NCBI RefSeq assembly: GCF_905120475.1
Contig: NZ_CAJHOE010000003.1
Span: 1-64,000, forward strand
Source of the DNA: Campylobacter suis
Lineage (GTDB): Bacteria; Campylobacterota; Campylobacteria; Campylobacterales; Campylobacteraceae
Length of the DNA stretch: 64,000 nt
Direction: 5' to 3'
Position numbers and translations under genes: made by a program. Below are positions 1-10,485 of the stretch, piece by piece. The notes below the pieces were generated by a model that saw only the letters and a list, made by a program, of their open reading frames with translations, searched no databases and was not told where the DNA came from. Numbering within the stretch: the first letter of the stretch is position 1; each line of letters begins with the position of its first letter.

Positions 1-29
1 GAAGGTTTTATAAAGATAAATTAGCGGAG

Positions 30-51
30 TTTAGCCTAGAGATAGGCTAAA
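30..51. terminator. Stem-loop at the pyrF 3' end
   Basis: A perfect 9-bp inverted repeat (TTTAGCCTA / TAGGCTAAA) with a GAGA loop overlaps the pyrF stop codon. There is no clear U-tract on either strand, so a terminator role is inferred from position only. Confidence 0.35.
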
Positions 52-727
52 TTTGCGCTAGAATTTTTTGGGTTATTTCGCGTGGATTTTGCGCCTTGTA
101 TATCGGGCGACCAACCACGATGAAGTCGCTCTTTGCACTCTTTGCGTCATCAAGACTTGCCACTCTGCTTTGATCATTTGTACTCTCGCCAAATGGACGA
201 ATCCCGGGCGTTAGCGTTAAAAACTCATCACTCGTCACATCTTTTATAAGCGCACTTTCAAACACAGAGCAGACCATACCATCAAGCCCAGCCCTATGTG
301 CCGATAGGCTAAATTTTCTCACCGCATTTTCGACACTATCGTTATAAACTGCGCTAAACTCATCGGCTTTAAAGCTAGTAAGAGCTGAGACTGCTAGCAC
401 GAGTGGTCGCTTGGATAGGGCATTTAGCCTAGACATTACCTCACACATCGCGCGCTCGCCAGCACTTGCGTGAAGCGTGATCATATCGACATCAAGAGCC
501 GCTATGACCTCTGCCGCGTCAGCCATAGTGTTTGGTATGTCGTGTAGCTTTAAATCAAGAAAAATTTTAAACCCGCCAAGACCTTTTAGCTCACTTAAAA
601 TTCCAGCCCCATCGCGCAAAAATGAGCGAAGCCCTACCTTTAGCCACACATCAAGCCCAGATAGCTCGCGCACCAGGACTAAATTCTCGTTACGGCTTGG
701 CAGATCAAGCGCTACGCAAAGCTTCAC
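47..727 (-). CDS. pyrF: Orotidine 5'-phosphate decarboxylase
   Basis: Catalyses OMP to UMP, the last step of de novo pyrimidine synthesis, in the cytoplasm. At 226 aa it has the usual length. The family signature DxKxxDI is seen as D58-L-K60-L-H-D63-I, with further conserved Asp8 and Lys30. The start is GTG: it overlaps the nusB stop in a GTGA arrangement, which suggests translational coupling. It is the last gene of the minus-strand run EamA-kdsA-ribH-nusB-pyrF, the same order as Cj0385c-Cj0381c in C. jejuni. Confidence 0.97.
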   Translation of the reverse strand: MKLCVALDLPSRNENLVLVRELSGLDVWLKVGLRSFLRDGAGILSELKGLGGFKIFLDLKLHDIPNTMADAAEVIAALDVDMITLHASAGERAMCEVMSRLNALSKRPLVLAVSALTSFKADEFSAVYNDSVENAVRKFSLSAHRAGLDGMVCSVFESALIKDVTSDEFLTLTPGIRPFGESTNDQSRVASLDDAKSAKSDFIVVGRPIYKAQNPREITQKILAQI

Positions 728-1119
728 TTGCTAGCCTTTATCGCACCTAAAACACCATTAATAAACCTAGGAGATGTATCACTTGTTAGCTCTTTTGCAA
801 GCTCAACAGCTTCGTTGATGATGACTGCCGTATCTGCTTCTCCCAGCGTCATCTCATAGACACCAAGTCTTAGTATGTTACGCTCAACAACACCTACTTT
901 TTCGATATCGCCATCTTTTAGATACTCTTTTAGTTTGCGATCTATCGCATCTTTTTTGGCTAAAATTTCATTAAATGCGCGAACCACATCCTCTCGGCGT
1001 TCATTGCGTATCTTTCTTTCATTTAAAAATTCCTCTAAAAATTCCTCACTAACACCGCTCATTTCATGTGAGTATAGCAGTGATACAACGGCTTGGCGTG
1101 CTTGATGTCTTGTTGCCAT
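724..1119 (-). CDS. nusB: Transcription antitermination factor NusB
   Basis: A 131-aa protein with the all-helical NusB fold pattern: [16 protein letters not shown] at the start, and a C-terminal [13 protein letters not shown]...FINGVLGAI segment typical of the family. NusB binds boxA RNA with NusE (S10) and supports rRNA antitermination. It sits one base after ribH and overlaps pyrF by 4 nt, so it is cotranscribed with riboflavin and pyrimidine genes, the standard arrangement in Campylobacter. Confidence 0.96.
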   Translation of the reverse strand: MATRHQARQAVVSLLYSHEMSGVSEEFLEEFLNERKIRNERREDVVRAFNEILAKKDAIDRKLKEYLKDGDIEKVGVVERNILRLGVYEMTLGEADTAVIINEAVELAKELTSDTSPRFINGVLGAIKASK

Positions 1120-1120
1120 T

Positions 1121-1591
1121 TTATGCCTTTAAATTTCTATAAAGACTTAGCATTTCTATAACGCCAGTCATCGCTTCAAAACCCTTGTTTCCAGCCTTAC
1201 TGCCCGCACGCTCGATAGCTTGCTCGATACTATCGACCGTTAGCACGCCAAATGTTACTGGAAGGCCATATTTTAGCGTTACATTTGCTATGCCTTTTGT
1301 GGTTTCTGCTGAAACGTAGTCAAAGTGTGGAGTTGATCCGCGAATCACCGCACCCACACAGCAAACCGCGTCAAATTTACCGCTCTCAAGTGCCTTTTGT
1401 AACGCCATTGGTATCTCAAACGCACCAGGTACTAAAATAAGGCTTAAGTTTTTCTCATCGCCACCGTGGCGTAAAAACGCGTCTCTTGCGCCCTCTACCA
1501 AACGATCTGTGATGATGTGGTTAAACCTAGCGTTTATGATCGCCACTTTTTCCTTACCCGTTAGGGCTAAATTTCCCTCAATTATGTTCAT
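1121..1591 (-). CDS. ribH: 6,7-dimethyl-8-ribityllumazine synthase
   Basis: Condenses 5-amino-6-ribitylamino-uracil with dihydroxybutanone phosphate to give lumazine, the penultimate step of riboflavin synthesis. The 156-aa protein has GAFEIP at residues 56-61 and [14 protein letters not shown] at 80-93, including the catalytic His89. A good Shine-Dalgarno (AGGAT) precedes the ATG. It lies 3 nt downstream of kdsA in the minus-strand operon. Confidence 0.97.
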   Translation of the reverse strand: MNIIEGNLALTGKEKVAIINARFNHIITDRLVEGARDAFLRHGGDEKNLSLILVPGAFEIPMALQKALESGKFDAVCCVGAVIRGSTPHFDYVSAETTKGIANVTLKYGLPVTFGVLTVDSIEQAIERAGSKAGNKGFEAMTGVIEMLSLYRNLKA

Positions 1592-1594
1592 TTT

Positions 1595-2395
1595 TTATCC
1601 TTTTATTAAATTTTCTATATCCATAGTCTGTTTGACTACTTTGTCAAGCTCATCAAGCGTGAGCATATTTGGCCCATCACATAGTGCCTCGCAAGGATTT
1701 ATGTGCGTTTCATAAAAAAATCCATCCACGCCAACACTTGCAGCAGCTCTTGCAAGATAAGGCACAAATCTAGCATCCCCGCCACTTTTTTCGCCTAAAG
1801 CTGATGGCATTTGCACGCTATGCGTTGCGTCAAAAATGACCGGGGCAAACTCACGCATAAGCACTAAATTTCGCATATCTACGACTAAATTTCCATACCC
1901 AAACGTACTTCCTCTCTCACATAGCCAAACGCCGTTTTGCCTAGCCGCTTCATAGCCCTCGCCACTTACGCCACGCGTTTCAAGCACTTTTTTTACGCTG
2001 TGTTTCATCGCCGATGCTGCTAAAAACTGCCCTTTTTTGATATTTACAACCGCTTTTGTCTTTGCAGCTGCTACAAGCAAGTCAGTCTGACGGCACAAAA
2101 ACGCAGGGATTTGCACCACATCAGCCACCTCGCCCACGGGCGTGGCTTGATAGCTTTCGTGAATGTCAGTAACTATCTTAAAGCCAAATTTTTCCTTCAC
2201 ACGGGCTAAAATTTCACAGCCTTTTTCTAACCCAGGGCCGCGAAATGAGCTAATGCTCGTGCGATTTGCCTTATCAAAACTGCTTTTAAAATAAAAATCT
2301 ATTCTGCTATCTTCATTAAATTTCACTAACCGCTCAGCGACTGCCATCACAAGCTCTTCACTCTCTATCGCGCACGGTCCTGCTATTAGTATCAT
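1595..2395 (-). CDS. kdsA: 3-deoxy-D-manno-octulosonate 8-phosphate synthase
   Basis: Condenses arabinose 5-phosphate with phosphoenolpyruvate to form KDO 8-phosphate for lipid A / LOS core synthesis. The 266-aa protein begins with the family motif IAGPCAIES and contains [34 protein letters not shown] and [17 protein letters not shown], all diagnostic of KdsA. The CERG Cys suggests a metal-dependent type, but this is inference. Its start abuts the stop of the upstream EamA transporter gene. Confidence 0.97.
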   Translation of the reverse strand: MILIAGPCAIESEELVMAVAERLVKFNEDSRIDFYFKSSFDKANRTSISSFRGPGLEKGCEILARVKEKFGFKIVTDIHESYQATPVGEVADVVQIPAFLCRQTDLLVAAAKTKAVVNIKKGQFLAASAMKHSVKKVLETRGVSGEGYEAARQNGVWLCERGSTFGYGNLVVDMRNLVLMREFAPVIFDATHSVQMPSALGEKSGGDARFVPYLARAAASVGVDGFFYETHINPCEALCDGPNMLTLDELDKVVKQTMDIENLIKG

Positions 2396-3288
2396 TATTT
2401 TTCCCTTACTACAATTATTCCACTTAAAATAACTAACATTATACCAAAAAATGCCGCTAAATTTGGCAAACTATCGCCCAATAAAACTCCAATTATTATC
2501 GTAAAAACGACATCCAGATAGCTTACAGTTGCTACTATGCCAGCCTTTTTTGCCACAGCATAAGACTTGGTAAGATAAATTTGAAAATAATACCCGGCAA
2601 TGCCCATACAAGCTATCAAAATCCAGGATTTAAGGCTCGGAGCTATAAATTTTGAAAGCAAAAAATCAAGTGGCTCATACTGTACAAACTCAGCCATTAT
2701 CATAAACAAAACAGGCAGTGCCGACCCCCACGCCATAAAGCTAAGCACGATGGTTTTTGCATCATAACTTCGGTTTAGCTCCCTTACGCTTGTGTAAGCA
2801 AGTGCTGCACCTACACCGCTCCAAATGCCTATGATGTCAGTTTTGCTGATACCTAAATTTGGCTGTATGATAAATAAAATTCCAACAAATCCAAGACATA
2901 TCGCGCCCCATCCTTTTCGGCTTAAAGCCTCTTTAAACACAAGTGCTGAGATTATAGCTGTAAAAATAGGGCTAGTTTTTGAAAAAGTAAAAGCTGCACC
3001 AAGGCTTATGTGAGCGATATTATAAAAAAAGGCAAAAAGCGCCATAGTCCCAATAAACCCACGAAACATTAGCAGCCAAAATTTCCCACCCTTGTTATGT
3101 GGCTTGTGTTTTGCAAGTAGGTAAAGAACTAAAAAAAGTCCAATCAAATTTCTAAAAAACACCACCTCAATACTTGGCATATAGGCACTTAAAACCTTCG
3201 CAAATGCCCCAGTTGTCGCAAATAAAATCGAAGCGATAACCATATAGTAAATACCCAAGTGGCGTAAAATAAATCGTCGAAGTTGCAA
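2395..3288 (-). CDS. EamA (DMT) family transporter
   Basis: A 297-aa, roughly ten-helix membrane protein with two EamA repeats, belonging to the drug/metabolite transporter superfamily. The substrate cannot be inferred. The chosen start is TTG at 3288 because it has an AAAGG Shine-Dalgarno 6 nt upstream. An in-frame ATG at 3243 ([12 protein letters not shown]) has none. The gene heads the kdsA-ribH-nusB-pyrF operon, and its position matches Cj0385c. Confidence 0.85.
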   Translation of the reverse strand: MQLRRFILRHLGIYYMVIASILFATTGAFAKVLSAYMPSIEVVFFRNLIGLFLVLYLLAKHKPHNKGGKFWLLMFRGFIGTMALFAFFYNIAHISLGAAFTFSKTSPIFTAIISALVFKEALSRKGWGAICLGFVGILFIIQPNLGISKTDIIGIWSGVGAALAYTSVRELNRSYDAKTIVLSFMAWGSALPVLFMIMAEFVQYEPLDFLLSKFIAPSLKSWILIACMGIAGYYFQIYLTKSYAVAKKAGIVATVSYLDVVFTIIIGVLLGDSLPNLAAFFGIMLVILSGIIVVREK

Positions 3289-3346
3289 ATTTAACCTTTG
3301 TTTTAAAGGGTAATTTTACTAAAAAAAGTCTTAATAAAAGTGAAAT

Positions 3347-3371
3347 TTGAAAAAGCGGGGCAGGGCGCCCC
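3347..3371 (-). terminator. Rho-independent terminator of the superoxide reductase-like gene
   Basis: On the minus strand GGGGC-GCCCT-GCCCC forms a GC-rich stem (3357-3371), followed by GCTTTTTC just after the stop at 3377. Confidence 0.75.
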
Positions 3372-3376
3372 ACATT

Positions 3377-3802
3377 TTATAGTGTTATAGTGTGTGTAAA
3401 GTTACCATGCAAGTTACAGCGAGCGATGGCTTTTAGTGTTTTTACATCTTTTAGATTAACTCTTGCACTTAAGAAGCCACGAGAAATTTCAGGCTCAAGT
3501 GAAGCTTTGCTGATAAGCTTGTCATCTGCAAAAAGCTCGATCTCATAGATCCAGTGCTTTGCTTCGCTTGGGTGGATAATCTCTTTTTGTCCGACTGTCA
3601 CTTCAACAAGAGTAAAGCCCTTTGCGTCAGCATCTTTTACCATTATGTCAGGTAGGTGCTTTGCTTCAAATTCTGTTAAATTTTGTGGGTCTTTTGGTGT
3701 TATGTCGTTTTTGTTTGTAATGAGCTTCTCATCATACGCACTAACTGAACTAACCGCTACACCAGCAGCAACTATAGCTTTTAACGCATCTCTTCTTTTC
3801 AT
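3377..3802 (-). CDS. Superoxide reductase-like (neelaredoxin/desulfoferrodoxin family) protein with Tat-type signal
   Basis: A 141-aa protein. The N-terminus MKRRDALKAIVAAG has a twin-arginine followed by a hydrophobic stretch ending near SVSA, so Tat export to the periplasm is inferred. The rest fits the one-iron superoxide reductase domain: EAKHLP with His49, HPSEAKH with His77 and His83, and CNLHG with Cys129 and His132. These are the four-His/one-Cys ligands of the SOR iron centre, and a Glu46/Lys48 pair precedes His49. The N-terminal desulforedoxin rubredoxin-like centre is absent. A clear AAAGGAG site precedes the ATG. The reaction would be one-electron reduction of superoxide to peroxide; electron donor unknown. 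Confidence 0.8.
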   Translation of the reverse strand: MKRRDALKAIVAAGVAVSSVSAYDEKLITNKNDITPKDPQNLTEFEAKHLPDIMVKDADAKGFTLVEVTVGQKEIIHPSEAKHWIYEIELFADDKLISKASLEPEISRGFLSARVNLKDVKTLKAIARCNLHGNFTHTITL

Positions 3803-3931
3803 GTTATTCTCCTTTGTGAAAAGTTCGGTATTATTATATTCTAACTTTTTTGATAACTGGCTGAATAAATTTTTGTTTTTGAAAATTTATAAAATTTTGA
3901 TCCTTTATAAATAAAATAAGCCTTTTAAATG

Positions 3932-3937
3932 TATAAT
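3932..3937 (+). promoter_or_regulatory. -10 box for the der operon
   Basis: TATAAT, preceded by TG, about 26 nt upstream of the der GTG start in the divergent gap between the SOR-like gene and der. As usual in Campylobacter, no clear -35 is seen. Confidence 0.6.
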
Positions 3938-3962
3938 ACGCATAATAACATAAGGAAAAAAT

Positions 3963-5360
3963 GTGCAAAAAGTTATATTAGTTGGAAAACCAAATGTGGG
4001 GAAAAGCTCGCTTTTTAACCGCTTGGCTCGTCAGCGTATCGCCATCACAAGCGACATAGCAGGAACTACTCGTGACACAAATAAAGCCGTTGTAAATTTG
4101 GACGGACGAGAGTTTTTGCTTATTGATAGTGGCGGGCTTGATGATAGTAGTGAACTTTTTCGTAATGTCAAGGCTAAGACATTAAATGAAGTTAAAAACT
4201 CAGACATCATCATCTATATGGTTGATGGCAAGATGTTGCCAGATGATGAGGATAGAGCGCTGTTTTACAAGCTTTTGAAGCTTAAAAAGCCAACCGCTCT
4301 TGTTATAAATAAAGTTGATAGCAAAAAAGATGAGCAGCGAGCGTGGGAATTTGCTCAGTTTGGTGCAAAAGTCGTGTTTTCAATCTCTGTAAGTCATGCT
4401 ACAGGGGTTGATGAGCTGACGCAGTGGATTGAAAAATTTTTACAAGCTCCTAAGATCGTAGCCGATGAGAGTGAGGATTTTGATGAGTTTTTGCAGGAAT
4501 TTAACGATGAGGGTGAGCTAGATCTTGACAAAAAAGAGATAGATTACGAAAATAAAAATATAAAAGTTGGTATCATCGGACGAGTAAATGTCGGAAAATC
4601 AAGCCTTTTAAATGCTCTTGTAAAAGACGCTAGAGCCGTCGTGAGCGATATAGCTGGCACCACGATAGACCCAGTAAATGAAATTTACGAACACGAAGGA
4701 CGCGTGTATGAGTTTGTCGATACCGCGGGCATTCGCCGTCGTGGCAAGATAGAAGGTATCGAGCGATACGCACTAAATCGGACTGAGAAAATTTTAGAAA
4801 ATACAGATGTTGCATTGCTTGTGCTTGATAGTTCTGAGCCACTAAACGAGCTTGATGAGCGTATCGGCGGGCTTGCGAGTAAATTTGAGCTGGCTACGAT
4901 AATCGTGCTAAATAAGTGGGATAAAAGTGAGTGGGAGTTTGACAAGCTAGTTTTTGAGATAAGGGATAGGTTTAAATTCCTAGCTTATGCACCAGTTATA
5001 AGTGTGAGCGCACTTGGTGGTAAAAGGGTGCATAAAATTTATAGTCTTATTAATGAAGTCTATGCAAATTTTACTCAAAAGCTACAAACTTCAAAACTAA
5101 ATGATGTCATTGGCGAAGCGACTAAAATCCACCCGATACCGCGTGACAAGGGCAAGAGCGTTAAAATTTACTACGCCGTGCAGTTTGGCTTTGCACCACC
5201 TAAAATCGCCCTTGTGATGAATAAACCAAAGTGCTTGCATTTTAGCTACAAGCGCTACTTAAATAACAAACTTCGCGAAGCATTTAAGCTAGATGGAAGC
5301 CCTGTGGTGCTAATCCCTCGCGGGCGAAATTCACAACAGGAGAGCGAAAATGAAGAGTAG
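3963..5360 (+). CDS. der: Ribosome biogenesis GTPase Der (EngA)
   Basis: A 465-aa double GTPase needed for 50S maturation. Two P-loops are visible, GKPNVGKSS (about residues 7-15) and GRVNVGKSS in the second half. Each G domain has its own DxxG (DSGG, DTAG) and NKxD (NKVD, NKWD) motifs, and a KH-like C-terminal domain follows. The start is GTG with AAGGAA upstream; an ATG two bases earlier is out of frame. First gene of the der-aroK-trpS-serS-pflB operon (Cj0386-Cj0390 order). Confidence 0.97.
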   Translation: MQKVILVGKPNVGKSSLFNRLARQRIAITSDIAGTTRDTNKAVVNLDGREFLLIDSGGLDDSSELFRNVKAKTLNEVKNSDIIIYMVDGKMLPDDEDRALFYKLLKLKKPTALVINKVDSKKDEQRAWEFAQFGAKVVFSISVSHATGVDELTQWIEKFLQAPKIVADESEDFDEFLQEFNDEGELDLDKKEIDYENKNIKVGIIGRVNVGKSSLLNALVKDARAVVSDIAGTTIDPVNEIYEHEGRVYEFVDTAGIRRRGKIEGIERYALNRTEKILENTDVALLVLDSSEPLNELDERIGGLASKFELATIIVLNKWDKSEWEFDKLVFEIRDRFKFLAYAPVISVSALGGKRVHKIYSLINEVYANFTQKLQTSKLNDVIGEATKIHPIPRDKGKSVKIYYAVQFGFAPPKIALVMNKPKCLHFSYKRYLNNKLREAFKLDGSPVVLIPRGRNSQQESENEE

Positions 5361-5877
5361 CCACAATATCGTACTTATAGGATTTATGGGTGCTGGCAAG
5401 GGTAGCGTAGCGCGTGAGCTAGCGCAAAATTTGGATAGGTTTAATGTTGATACTGATGATATGATAGAAAGCTCGCTAAATATGAAGATTAGGGAAATTT
5501 TCAGTGAGTTTGGTGAGACGCATTTTAGGGCATTGGAGAAGAATTTGGCCAAATTTTTAGCTAAAAATTTAAAAAATGCTATCATTTCAACTGGCGGTGG
5601 CTTTGCGATGGTTAAGGGGTTAAATAAGATCGGTAAAGTCATATATTTAAAGGCGAGCTTTGACTGCATTATAGAGCGCATGAGAAACAGCGAAAATGCT
5701 GAGAAAAAATTTGCCAAAAGGCCACTTTTAAACGACTTAGACAAGGCTAGAGAGCTACATAAAAGTCGTGAAAAAATTTATGAAAAAAAGGCCGACATCA
5801 TCATAAATGTCGAAAATAAAACGATAAAACAAATCGCAAAAGAGATCAAAAAAATATTAAACAAGGAAAAAGATTGA
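5350..5877 (+). CDS. aroK: Shikimate kinase
   Basis: Phosphorylates shikimate at the 3-hydroxyl in aromatic amino acid synthesis. The 175-aa protein has a Walker [10 protein letters not shown] (residues 11-19; most family members have GKST/GKSS), the VDTDD substrate/Mg motif and the STGGG motif. It starts inside the end of der (11-nt overlap) and overlaps trpS by 4 nt. Confidence 0.95.
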   Translation: MKSSHNIVLIGFMGAGKGSVARELAQNLDRFNVDTDDMIESSLNMKIREIFSEFGETHFRALEKNLAKFLAKNLKNAIISTGGGFAMVKGLNKIGKVIYLKASFDCIIERMRNSENAEKKFAKRPLLNDLDKARELHKSREKIYEKKADIIINVENKTIKQIAKEIKKILNKEKD

Positions 5878-6836
5878 GAGTATTAACAGGGCTTCAGCCA
5901 AGCGGGAAATTGCACTTAGGAAACTATTTTGCTTCGATTAAACAGATGGTGGATGCACAAAATGATAGCGAGATGTTTATCTTTATCGCAAACTACCACG
6001 CGATGACCTCGGTGAGCGAGGCGAAAATTTTACGCCAAAATACGCTTGAAGCAGCAGCTGCGTTTTTAGCACTAGGAATTGATCCCGAAAAATCGACATT
6101 TTGGGTGCAAAGCGATGTCAAAGAGGTGCTTGAGCTTTACTGGGTGCTAAGCCAATACACCCCGATGGGACTACTTGAGCGCGCCCACAGCTACAAGGAT
6201 AAAACCGCAAAAGGCATAAATGCAAATCACGGGCTTTTTAGCTATCCAGTGCTGATGGCGGCTGATATTTTGCTATTTGGCGCTGATGTTGTGCCTGTCG
6301 GCAAGGATCAGATCCAGCACGTTGAGATCGCTCGCGACATTGCGATAAAGTTTAACAACGAGCATGGAGAAATTTTAAACCTACCATCTCACAAGGTCGC
6401 TGAAAATGTCGCTACAGTACCCGGAACTGATGGTGCAAAAATGAGTAAAAGCTATGGCAATACGATAGAAATTTTTAGCGATGCAAAGAGCTTAAAAAAG
6501 CAAATCTCATCTATCGTAACTGATGCGACACCGCTTGAAGAGCCAAAACAGTGGCAAAACTGCAACGTCTATAACATCGCAAAGCTGTTTTTGGATGAGA
6601 GCGGACAAAGGGCGTTGCAAGAGCGATACGAGCGAGGCGGCGAGGGGCATGGACATTTTAAAATGTATCTAAACGAGCTTGTTTGGGAGCATTTTAAGGA
6701 CGCAAGAGAGAAATTTGAATACTACTGCAATAATCCAAAAGAGGTCGAGCAAATTTTAAGCCAAGGAGCCAAGAAAGCCCAAAAAATCGCCATGCCTATA
6801 ATTCAAAATGTAAGAACTGCAACTGGGATATACTAA
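5874..6836 (+). CDS. trpS: Tryptophanyl-tRNA synthetase
   Basis: Class I aminoacyl-tRNA synthetase of 320 aa that charges tRNA-Trp. The HIGH-type motif appears as PSGKLHLGNY at the N-terminus and the KMSKS loop as GAKMSKSYGN. The start is a TTG overlapping the aroK stop (TTGA), with AAGGAAAAAGA upstream. The family motif begins only a few residues in, so no other start is plausible. Confidence 0.97.
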   Translation: MRVLTGLQPSGKLHLGNYFASIKQMVDAQNDSEMFIFIANYHAMTSVSEAKILRQNTLEAAAAFLALGIDPEKSTFWVQSDVKEVLELYWVLSQYTPMGLLERAHSYKDKTAKGINANHGLFSYPVLMAADILLFGADVVPVGKDQIQHVEIARDIAIKFNNEHGEILNLPSHKVAENVATVPGTDGAKMSKSYGNTIEIFSDAKSLKKQISSIVTDATPLEEPKQWQNCNVYNIAKLFLDESGQRALQERYERGGEGHGHFKMYLNELVWEHFKDAREKFEYYCNNPKEVEQILSQGAKKAQKIAMPIIQNVRTATGIY

Positions 6837-6848
6837 AAAGGAGTAAGG

Positions 6849-8093
6849 ATGATAAACTTAAAACTACTTGAAAGCAATTATGATGAATTTGTCGCAAAAC
6901 TGCGTGGCAAGAAGATAAATGAAGAAATTTTAGCAAATTTACTAGACACTTTTAACACCTTAAAAAAGGAGCGCCAGGAGCTTGAAACCTTGCAATCAGT
7001 GCAAAATGCAAAAAGCAAGGAGCTTGGAATTTTAGCTAGAAGTGGCGGTGATGTAAGCGCGCTAAAAGATGAGCTAAGTGCGAACAAAGAACTTGTAGCA
7101 AAGGCTAGCGAGGTGGTGCGAAAGCTAGAAACTAAGCTTGATAACATCGCTTCAAATGTGCCAAATATCACCGATGATGATGTTCCGTTTGGGGCTGATG
7201 AAGATGATAATGTCTGCCTTAAAACCGTGCTAGAGCCAGCAAAATTTGACTTTACGCCAAAGGAGCATTTTGAGCTTGGTGAGGCGCTTGGATGGCTTGA
7301 CTTTGAGCGAGGGGCGAAAATTTCAGGATCGAGATTTACGATTTTACGAGGAGATGGTGCAAGGCTTAGCAGAGCACTTGTGAATTACATGATCGACTTT
7401 AACAGTGCGCGTGGCTTTGAGCTTGTGAATGTGCCATTTTTAGTTAGCTCAAACACTCTCTATGGCACTGGACAGCTACCAAAATTTGAAGAGGATCTTT
7501 ACAAGGTGCGAGATGAAGATCTATATCTCATACCAACAAGCGAAGTGCCAGTAACAAACATCTATAATAACGAGATAATCCCAGCCGAAAACCTACCTAT
7601 CAAGATGACTTGCTACTCTGCGTGCTTTCGCCAAGAAGCAGGATCTGCAGGACGTGACACGCGCGGTATGATACGCCAGCACCAGTTTGAAAAGGTCGAG
7701 CTTGTAAGTATAACAAAGCCAGAGCAAAGCGAGCAAGTTTTAGACGAGATGATAGCGTGCGCGAGCGACTTACTCACATCGCTTGGCTTACCGCACCGCC
7801 ATATGCTACTTTGTAGTGGCGATCTTGGATTTAGTGCGGCAAAGACGGTCGATCTTGAAGTTTGGCTACCAGGACAGGGCAAATACCGCGAGATAAGCTC
7901 TATCTCAAACACGAGAGATTTTCAAGCAAGACGGGCTAAAATTCGCTTCAAAGAGGATAAAAAAAATGCCTTAGTGCATACTCTAAATGGCTCAAGTCTA
8001 GCTGTTGGAAGAACCCTTATCGCTATTATGGAAAACTACCAGCAAAAAGATGGCTCTATAGCAATCCCAGAAGTGCTTAAAAGGTATATGTAG
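6849..8093 (+). CDS. serS: Seryl-tRNA synthetase
   Basis: Class II synthetase of 414 aa that charges tRNA-Ser and also tRNA-Sec, which matters because a selenoprotein gene lies in this window. An N-terminal coiled-coil arm (about residues 25-100, Lys/Glu/Leu-rich) is followed by the catalytic core: motif 2 around [21 protein letters not shown] and motif 3 at the C-terminus ([18 protein letters not shown]). A strong AAAAGGAG precedes the ATG. Its stop overlaps the pflB start by one base. Confidence 0.97.
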   Translation: MINLKLLESNYDEFVAKLRGKKINEEILANLLDTFNTLKKERQELETLQSVQNAKSKELGILARSGGDVSALKDELSANKELVAKASEVVRKLETKLDNIASNVPNITDDDVPFGADEDDNVCLKTVLEPAKFDFTPKEHFELGEALGWLDFERGAKISGSRFTILRGDGARLSRALVNYMIDFNSARGFELVNVPFLVSSNTLYGTGQLPKFEEDLYKVRDEDLYLIPTSEVPVTNIYNNEIIPAENLPIKMTCYSACFRQEAGSAGRDTRGMIRQHQFEKVELVSITKPEQSEQVLDEMIACASDLLTSLGLPHRHMLLCSGDLGFSAAKTVDLEVWLPGQGKYREISSISNTRDFQARRAKIRFKEDKKNALVHTLNGSSLAVGRTLIAIMENYQQKDGSIAIPEVLKRYM

Positions 8094-10465
8094 TGGCTGA
8101 AAATAACGAAGAAGAGGTCTTAGTTCTTCGTCCTCCTGGTGAGGCGCTAGATGATGATGGTGCAAAGTCTGAAGAGATAGTATCGTTAGATGAGCTTACT
8201 GCACAACAAGAAGAGCAACCTGAAGATCAGGTCGTTATCGAGCCACCCAAAAAGGGACTTGATAAGAAAAAAATTATGATTTTTGGCGGCATAGGCTTGC
8301 TTGTGCTTTTGATTATCGTCATTTTACTTGTGGTTTTACTAAAAAAAGATAAGTCAAAAGATGGCGTTGGTGAGCTTATACAGCGCATTGAAGAGCGTCC
8401 AAAAACACAAGACTTTGGAGCTTCAAAGATAGATGATATGATAAATAAGGCAAATTTGCTTTATGAAAAGGGCGATAAATTTGAAGCACTAAAAATTTAT
8501 GAAAGTATCGCAGCTTATAATCAAGCTCTTTCAAACTACAATCTTGGCGTATCTCAGATGAAGCAAGAAAATTTCAAAGATGCTGTAGGCTCGTTTGCCA
8601 AAGCAATAGCTAATCGCGAAAATACAAGTGTTAGCGCTATAAATGCCGCTGTTTGCTCGCTAGAGCTAGGCGATGAACAGCAGTTTGACTACTACATAGA
8701 CCTTGCGCACTCATTTTTGCAAAACGAGACATCATCCCCGCTTTATCACTACTATTACGCGCTTATTCACTACTATAAAGGCAACTATATAGAGGCTTTG
8801 CATGCTTTAGAGCACCCTAGTAGTGAGTATTACAAAGATAGATATGACTATCTTGCAGCAAAAATTTTAACCGCTCTTGGTAGAAATGAAGATGCGATAA
8901 AGCGTCTTGAAAAGCAAGATAGCCTAAACTCAAATATCACTCTAGCACAGCTTTATGCAAATGAGGCGAAATTTGACAAGGCTAGGGATTATCTGGCAAA
9001 GGCTGTTAAAAACACAACTCAGCCAGATCTTATCAAGATGACAGCAGCGATAATAGACCTAAAAACCGGCTTTTACGCTGATGCTGCAAATTTTATAGGA
9101 GAGGTTAAGGATGTAAATGCAAGCCTGCCAAGCTCGATTTATAAGATAAAAGCCAGACTAAGCCCAGAGCTTTTTGATGTAAATATGGCACAAGCACACT
9201 TTAAAGATGATATGTTTTTTAATAAAACTCGCCGATACGAGACGCTGTTTTATTTTGCGCCTTATAAGGTTTTTGACGCTAAACAGACTATGAATCAGAT
9301 ACGAAAGGGTGGAGTGAGTCTCTTTTTAGATGATACAAATGGAGCGAGCGGATATTTACAAAACAGCCTAAATGTCTCAGAAGTAAATTCAAAACTTTCA
9401 AGTGCTATAGCAAAAGCCCTAAATTACGAGCTAAAAGCAGCAAATGCTGAGTTTAGTATCTTGGCTCAAACCTACCCAGAGCACTCTATACTTCAGTATA
9501 ATCTAGCTCTTACTTATGCCCAGCTTGGAAACTTTAGTCTTGCCGCAAAGCACTTTTTAACAAGCTATCATCTGGATCAAAACAACTACTTAGCAGGCAT
9601 CTTTCATATCATCTCAACCGATGTAACTAACTCGCTAAATCCAAAATTTATAGAAGCCATAAGTGAAAATTTAGAGTCTCAAAATAATATCCCGAATGAA
9701 AATTTGTATGCCGCGCTTTTAGCTTTAGTAAATTCAAACCAAGCTTCGATGATACGATATTTAGAGGAGCAAAAAGAGGACACTACGCTAAATTTAGCTT
9801 TTGATATTATCATTGCTAAGATAGCTGGATTTGATGATATAATGCAGCAAAAAACGGCAAAGCTCACTCAAATTTTACCAAAAGATATGGTTGCTCATAT
9901 TTTAAATTTTATCGCAAACAACAAAGATAATGGCGACATAAAGTCCTATGCACAGGCTATACAGCTATATTTTAAGGGTAGAGAGCTTGATGAGAGCGCG
10001 TTTTATCATGGGGTTAGTATTATTAAAAAGCAATACATAAACTTACTGCAAATTTCAGGCTTGCTTTTTTATGAGCGCGATAAGATAAAAGAGCGATTAA
10101 AAAGTGCTCCTATGAATGCAAATTTGCTCACAACGCTTGCTTATTTACAAATTTTTACTAACGAATTTGATGAGAGTTTTAAAATTTATAATAGACTGAT
10201 TGATGAATTTAAGCAAGATGACGCGGCAACTTTATTTCTAGCTTCGGTCGCGGCAACTGGTGCAAATAGCCCAAATAACGCTATTGCACTATTAGAACTT
10301 ACAAATTTAACCGATCCAAGCGCGATAGAAAACCGTGTAGCACTTGGCTTTTTATATCAGCAGATAAACAACTTAGATGCTGCTATCATACAGTATAAAA
10401 AGGTCGGTAACACAAGCCATAAGAACGAATTTTATGATTTTGAGATTATAAATGAGCCTAGATGA
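8093..10465 (+). CDS. pflB: TPR protein PflB, flagellar motor disk component
   Basis: A 790-aa protein: acidic cytoplasmic N-terminus (1-55), one transmembrane helix (about 61-83), then a long helical region of tetratricopeptide-type repeats that would lie in the periplasm. The start is GTG, one base into the serS stop. Position directly after serS and the architecture match C. jejuni Cj0390 (PflB), which with PflA builds the medial disk of the high-torque flagellar motor and is needed for motility (established knowledge). Assignment rests on synteny plus architecture. It converges on dnaE across a shared hairpin. Confidence 0.85.
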   Translation: MAENNEEEVLVLRPPGEALDDDGAKSEEIVSLDELTAQQEEQPEDQVVIEPPKKGLDKKKIMIFGGIGLLVLLIIVILLVVLLKKDKSKDGVGELIQRIEERPKTQDFGASKIDDMINKANLLYEKGDKFEALKIYESIAAYNQALSNYNLGVSQMKQENFKDAVGSFAKAIANRENTSVSAINAAVCSLELGDEQQFDYYIDLAHSFLQNETSSPLYHYYYALIHYYKGNYIEALHALEHPSSEYYKDRYDYLAAKILTALGRNEDAIKRLEKQDSLNSNITLAQLYANEAKFDKARDYLAKAVKNTTQPDLIKMTAAIIDLKTGFYADAANFIGEVKDVNASLPSSIYKIKARLSPELFDVNMAQAHFKDDMFFNKTRRYETLFYFAPYKVFDAKQTMNQIRKGGVSLFLDDTNGASGYLQNSLNVSEVNSKLSSAIAKALNYELKAANAEFSILAQTYPEHSILQYNLALTYAQLGNFSLAAKHFLTSYHLDQNNYLAGIFHIISTDVTNSLNPKFIEAISENLESQNNIPNENLYAALLALVNSNQASMIRYLEEQKEDTTLNLAFDIIIAKIAGFDDIMQQKTAKLTQILPKDMVAHILNFIANNKDNGDIKSYAQAIQLYFKGRELDESAFYHGVSIIKKQYINLLQISGLLFYERDKIKERLKSAPMNANLLTTLAYLQIFTNEFDESFKIYNRLIDEFKQDDAATLFLASVAATGANSPNNAIALLELTNLTDPSAIENRVALGFLYQQINNLDAAIIQYKKVGNTSHKNEFYDFEIINEPR

Positions 10466-10480
10466 TGTTTCTAGGCTCAT
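10452..10480. terminator. Bidirectional hairpin between pflB and dnaE
   Basis: A perfect 11-bp inverted repeat (ATGAGCCTAGA / TCTAGGCTCAT) with a 7-nt loop spans the pflB stop and ends just before the dnaE stop. Convergent genes on both sides suggest use in both directions. Confidence 0.65.
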
Positions 10481-10485
10481 ATGTT

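Noticed and set aside
3963-3965. ATG at 3961 as the start of der
   Set aside because: It is out of frame with the GTPase; the GTG at 3963 begins the conserved sequence directly.
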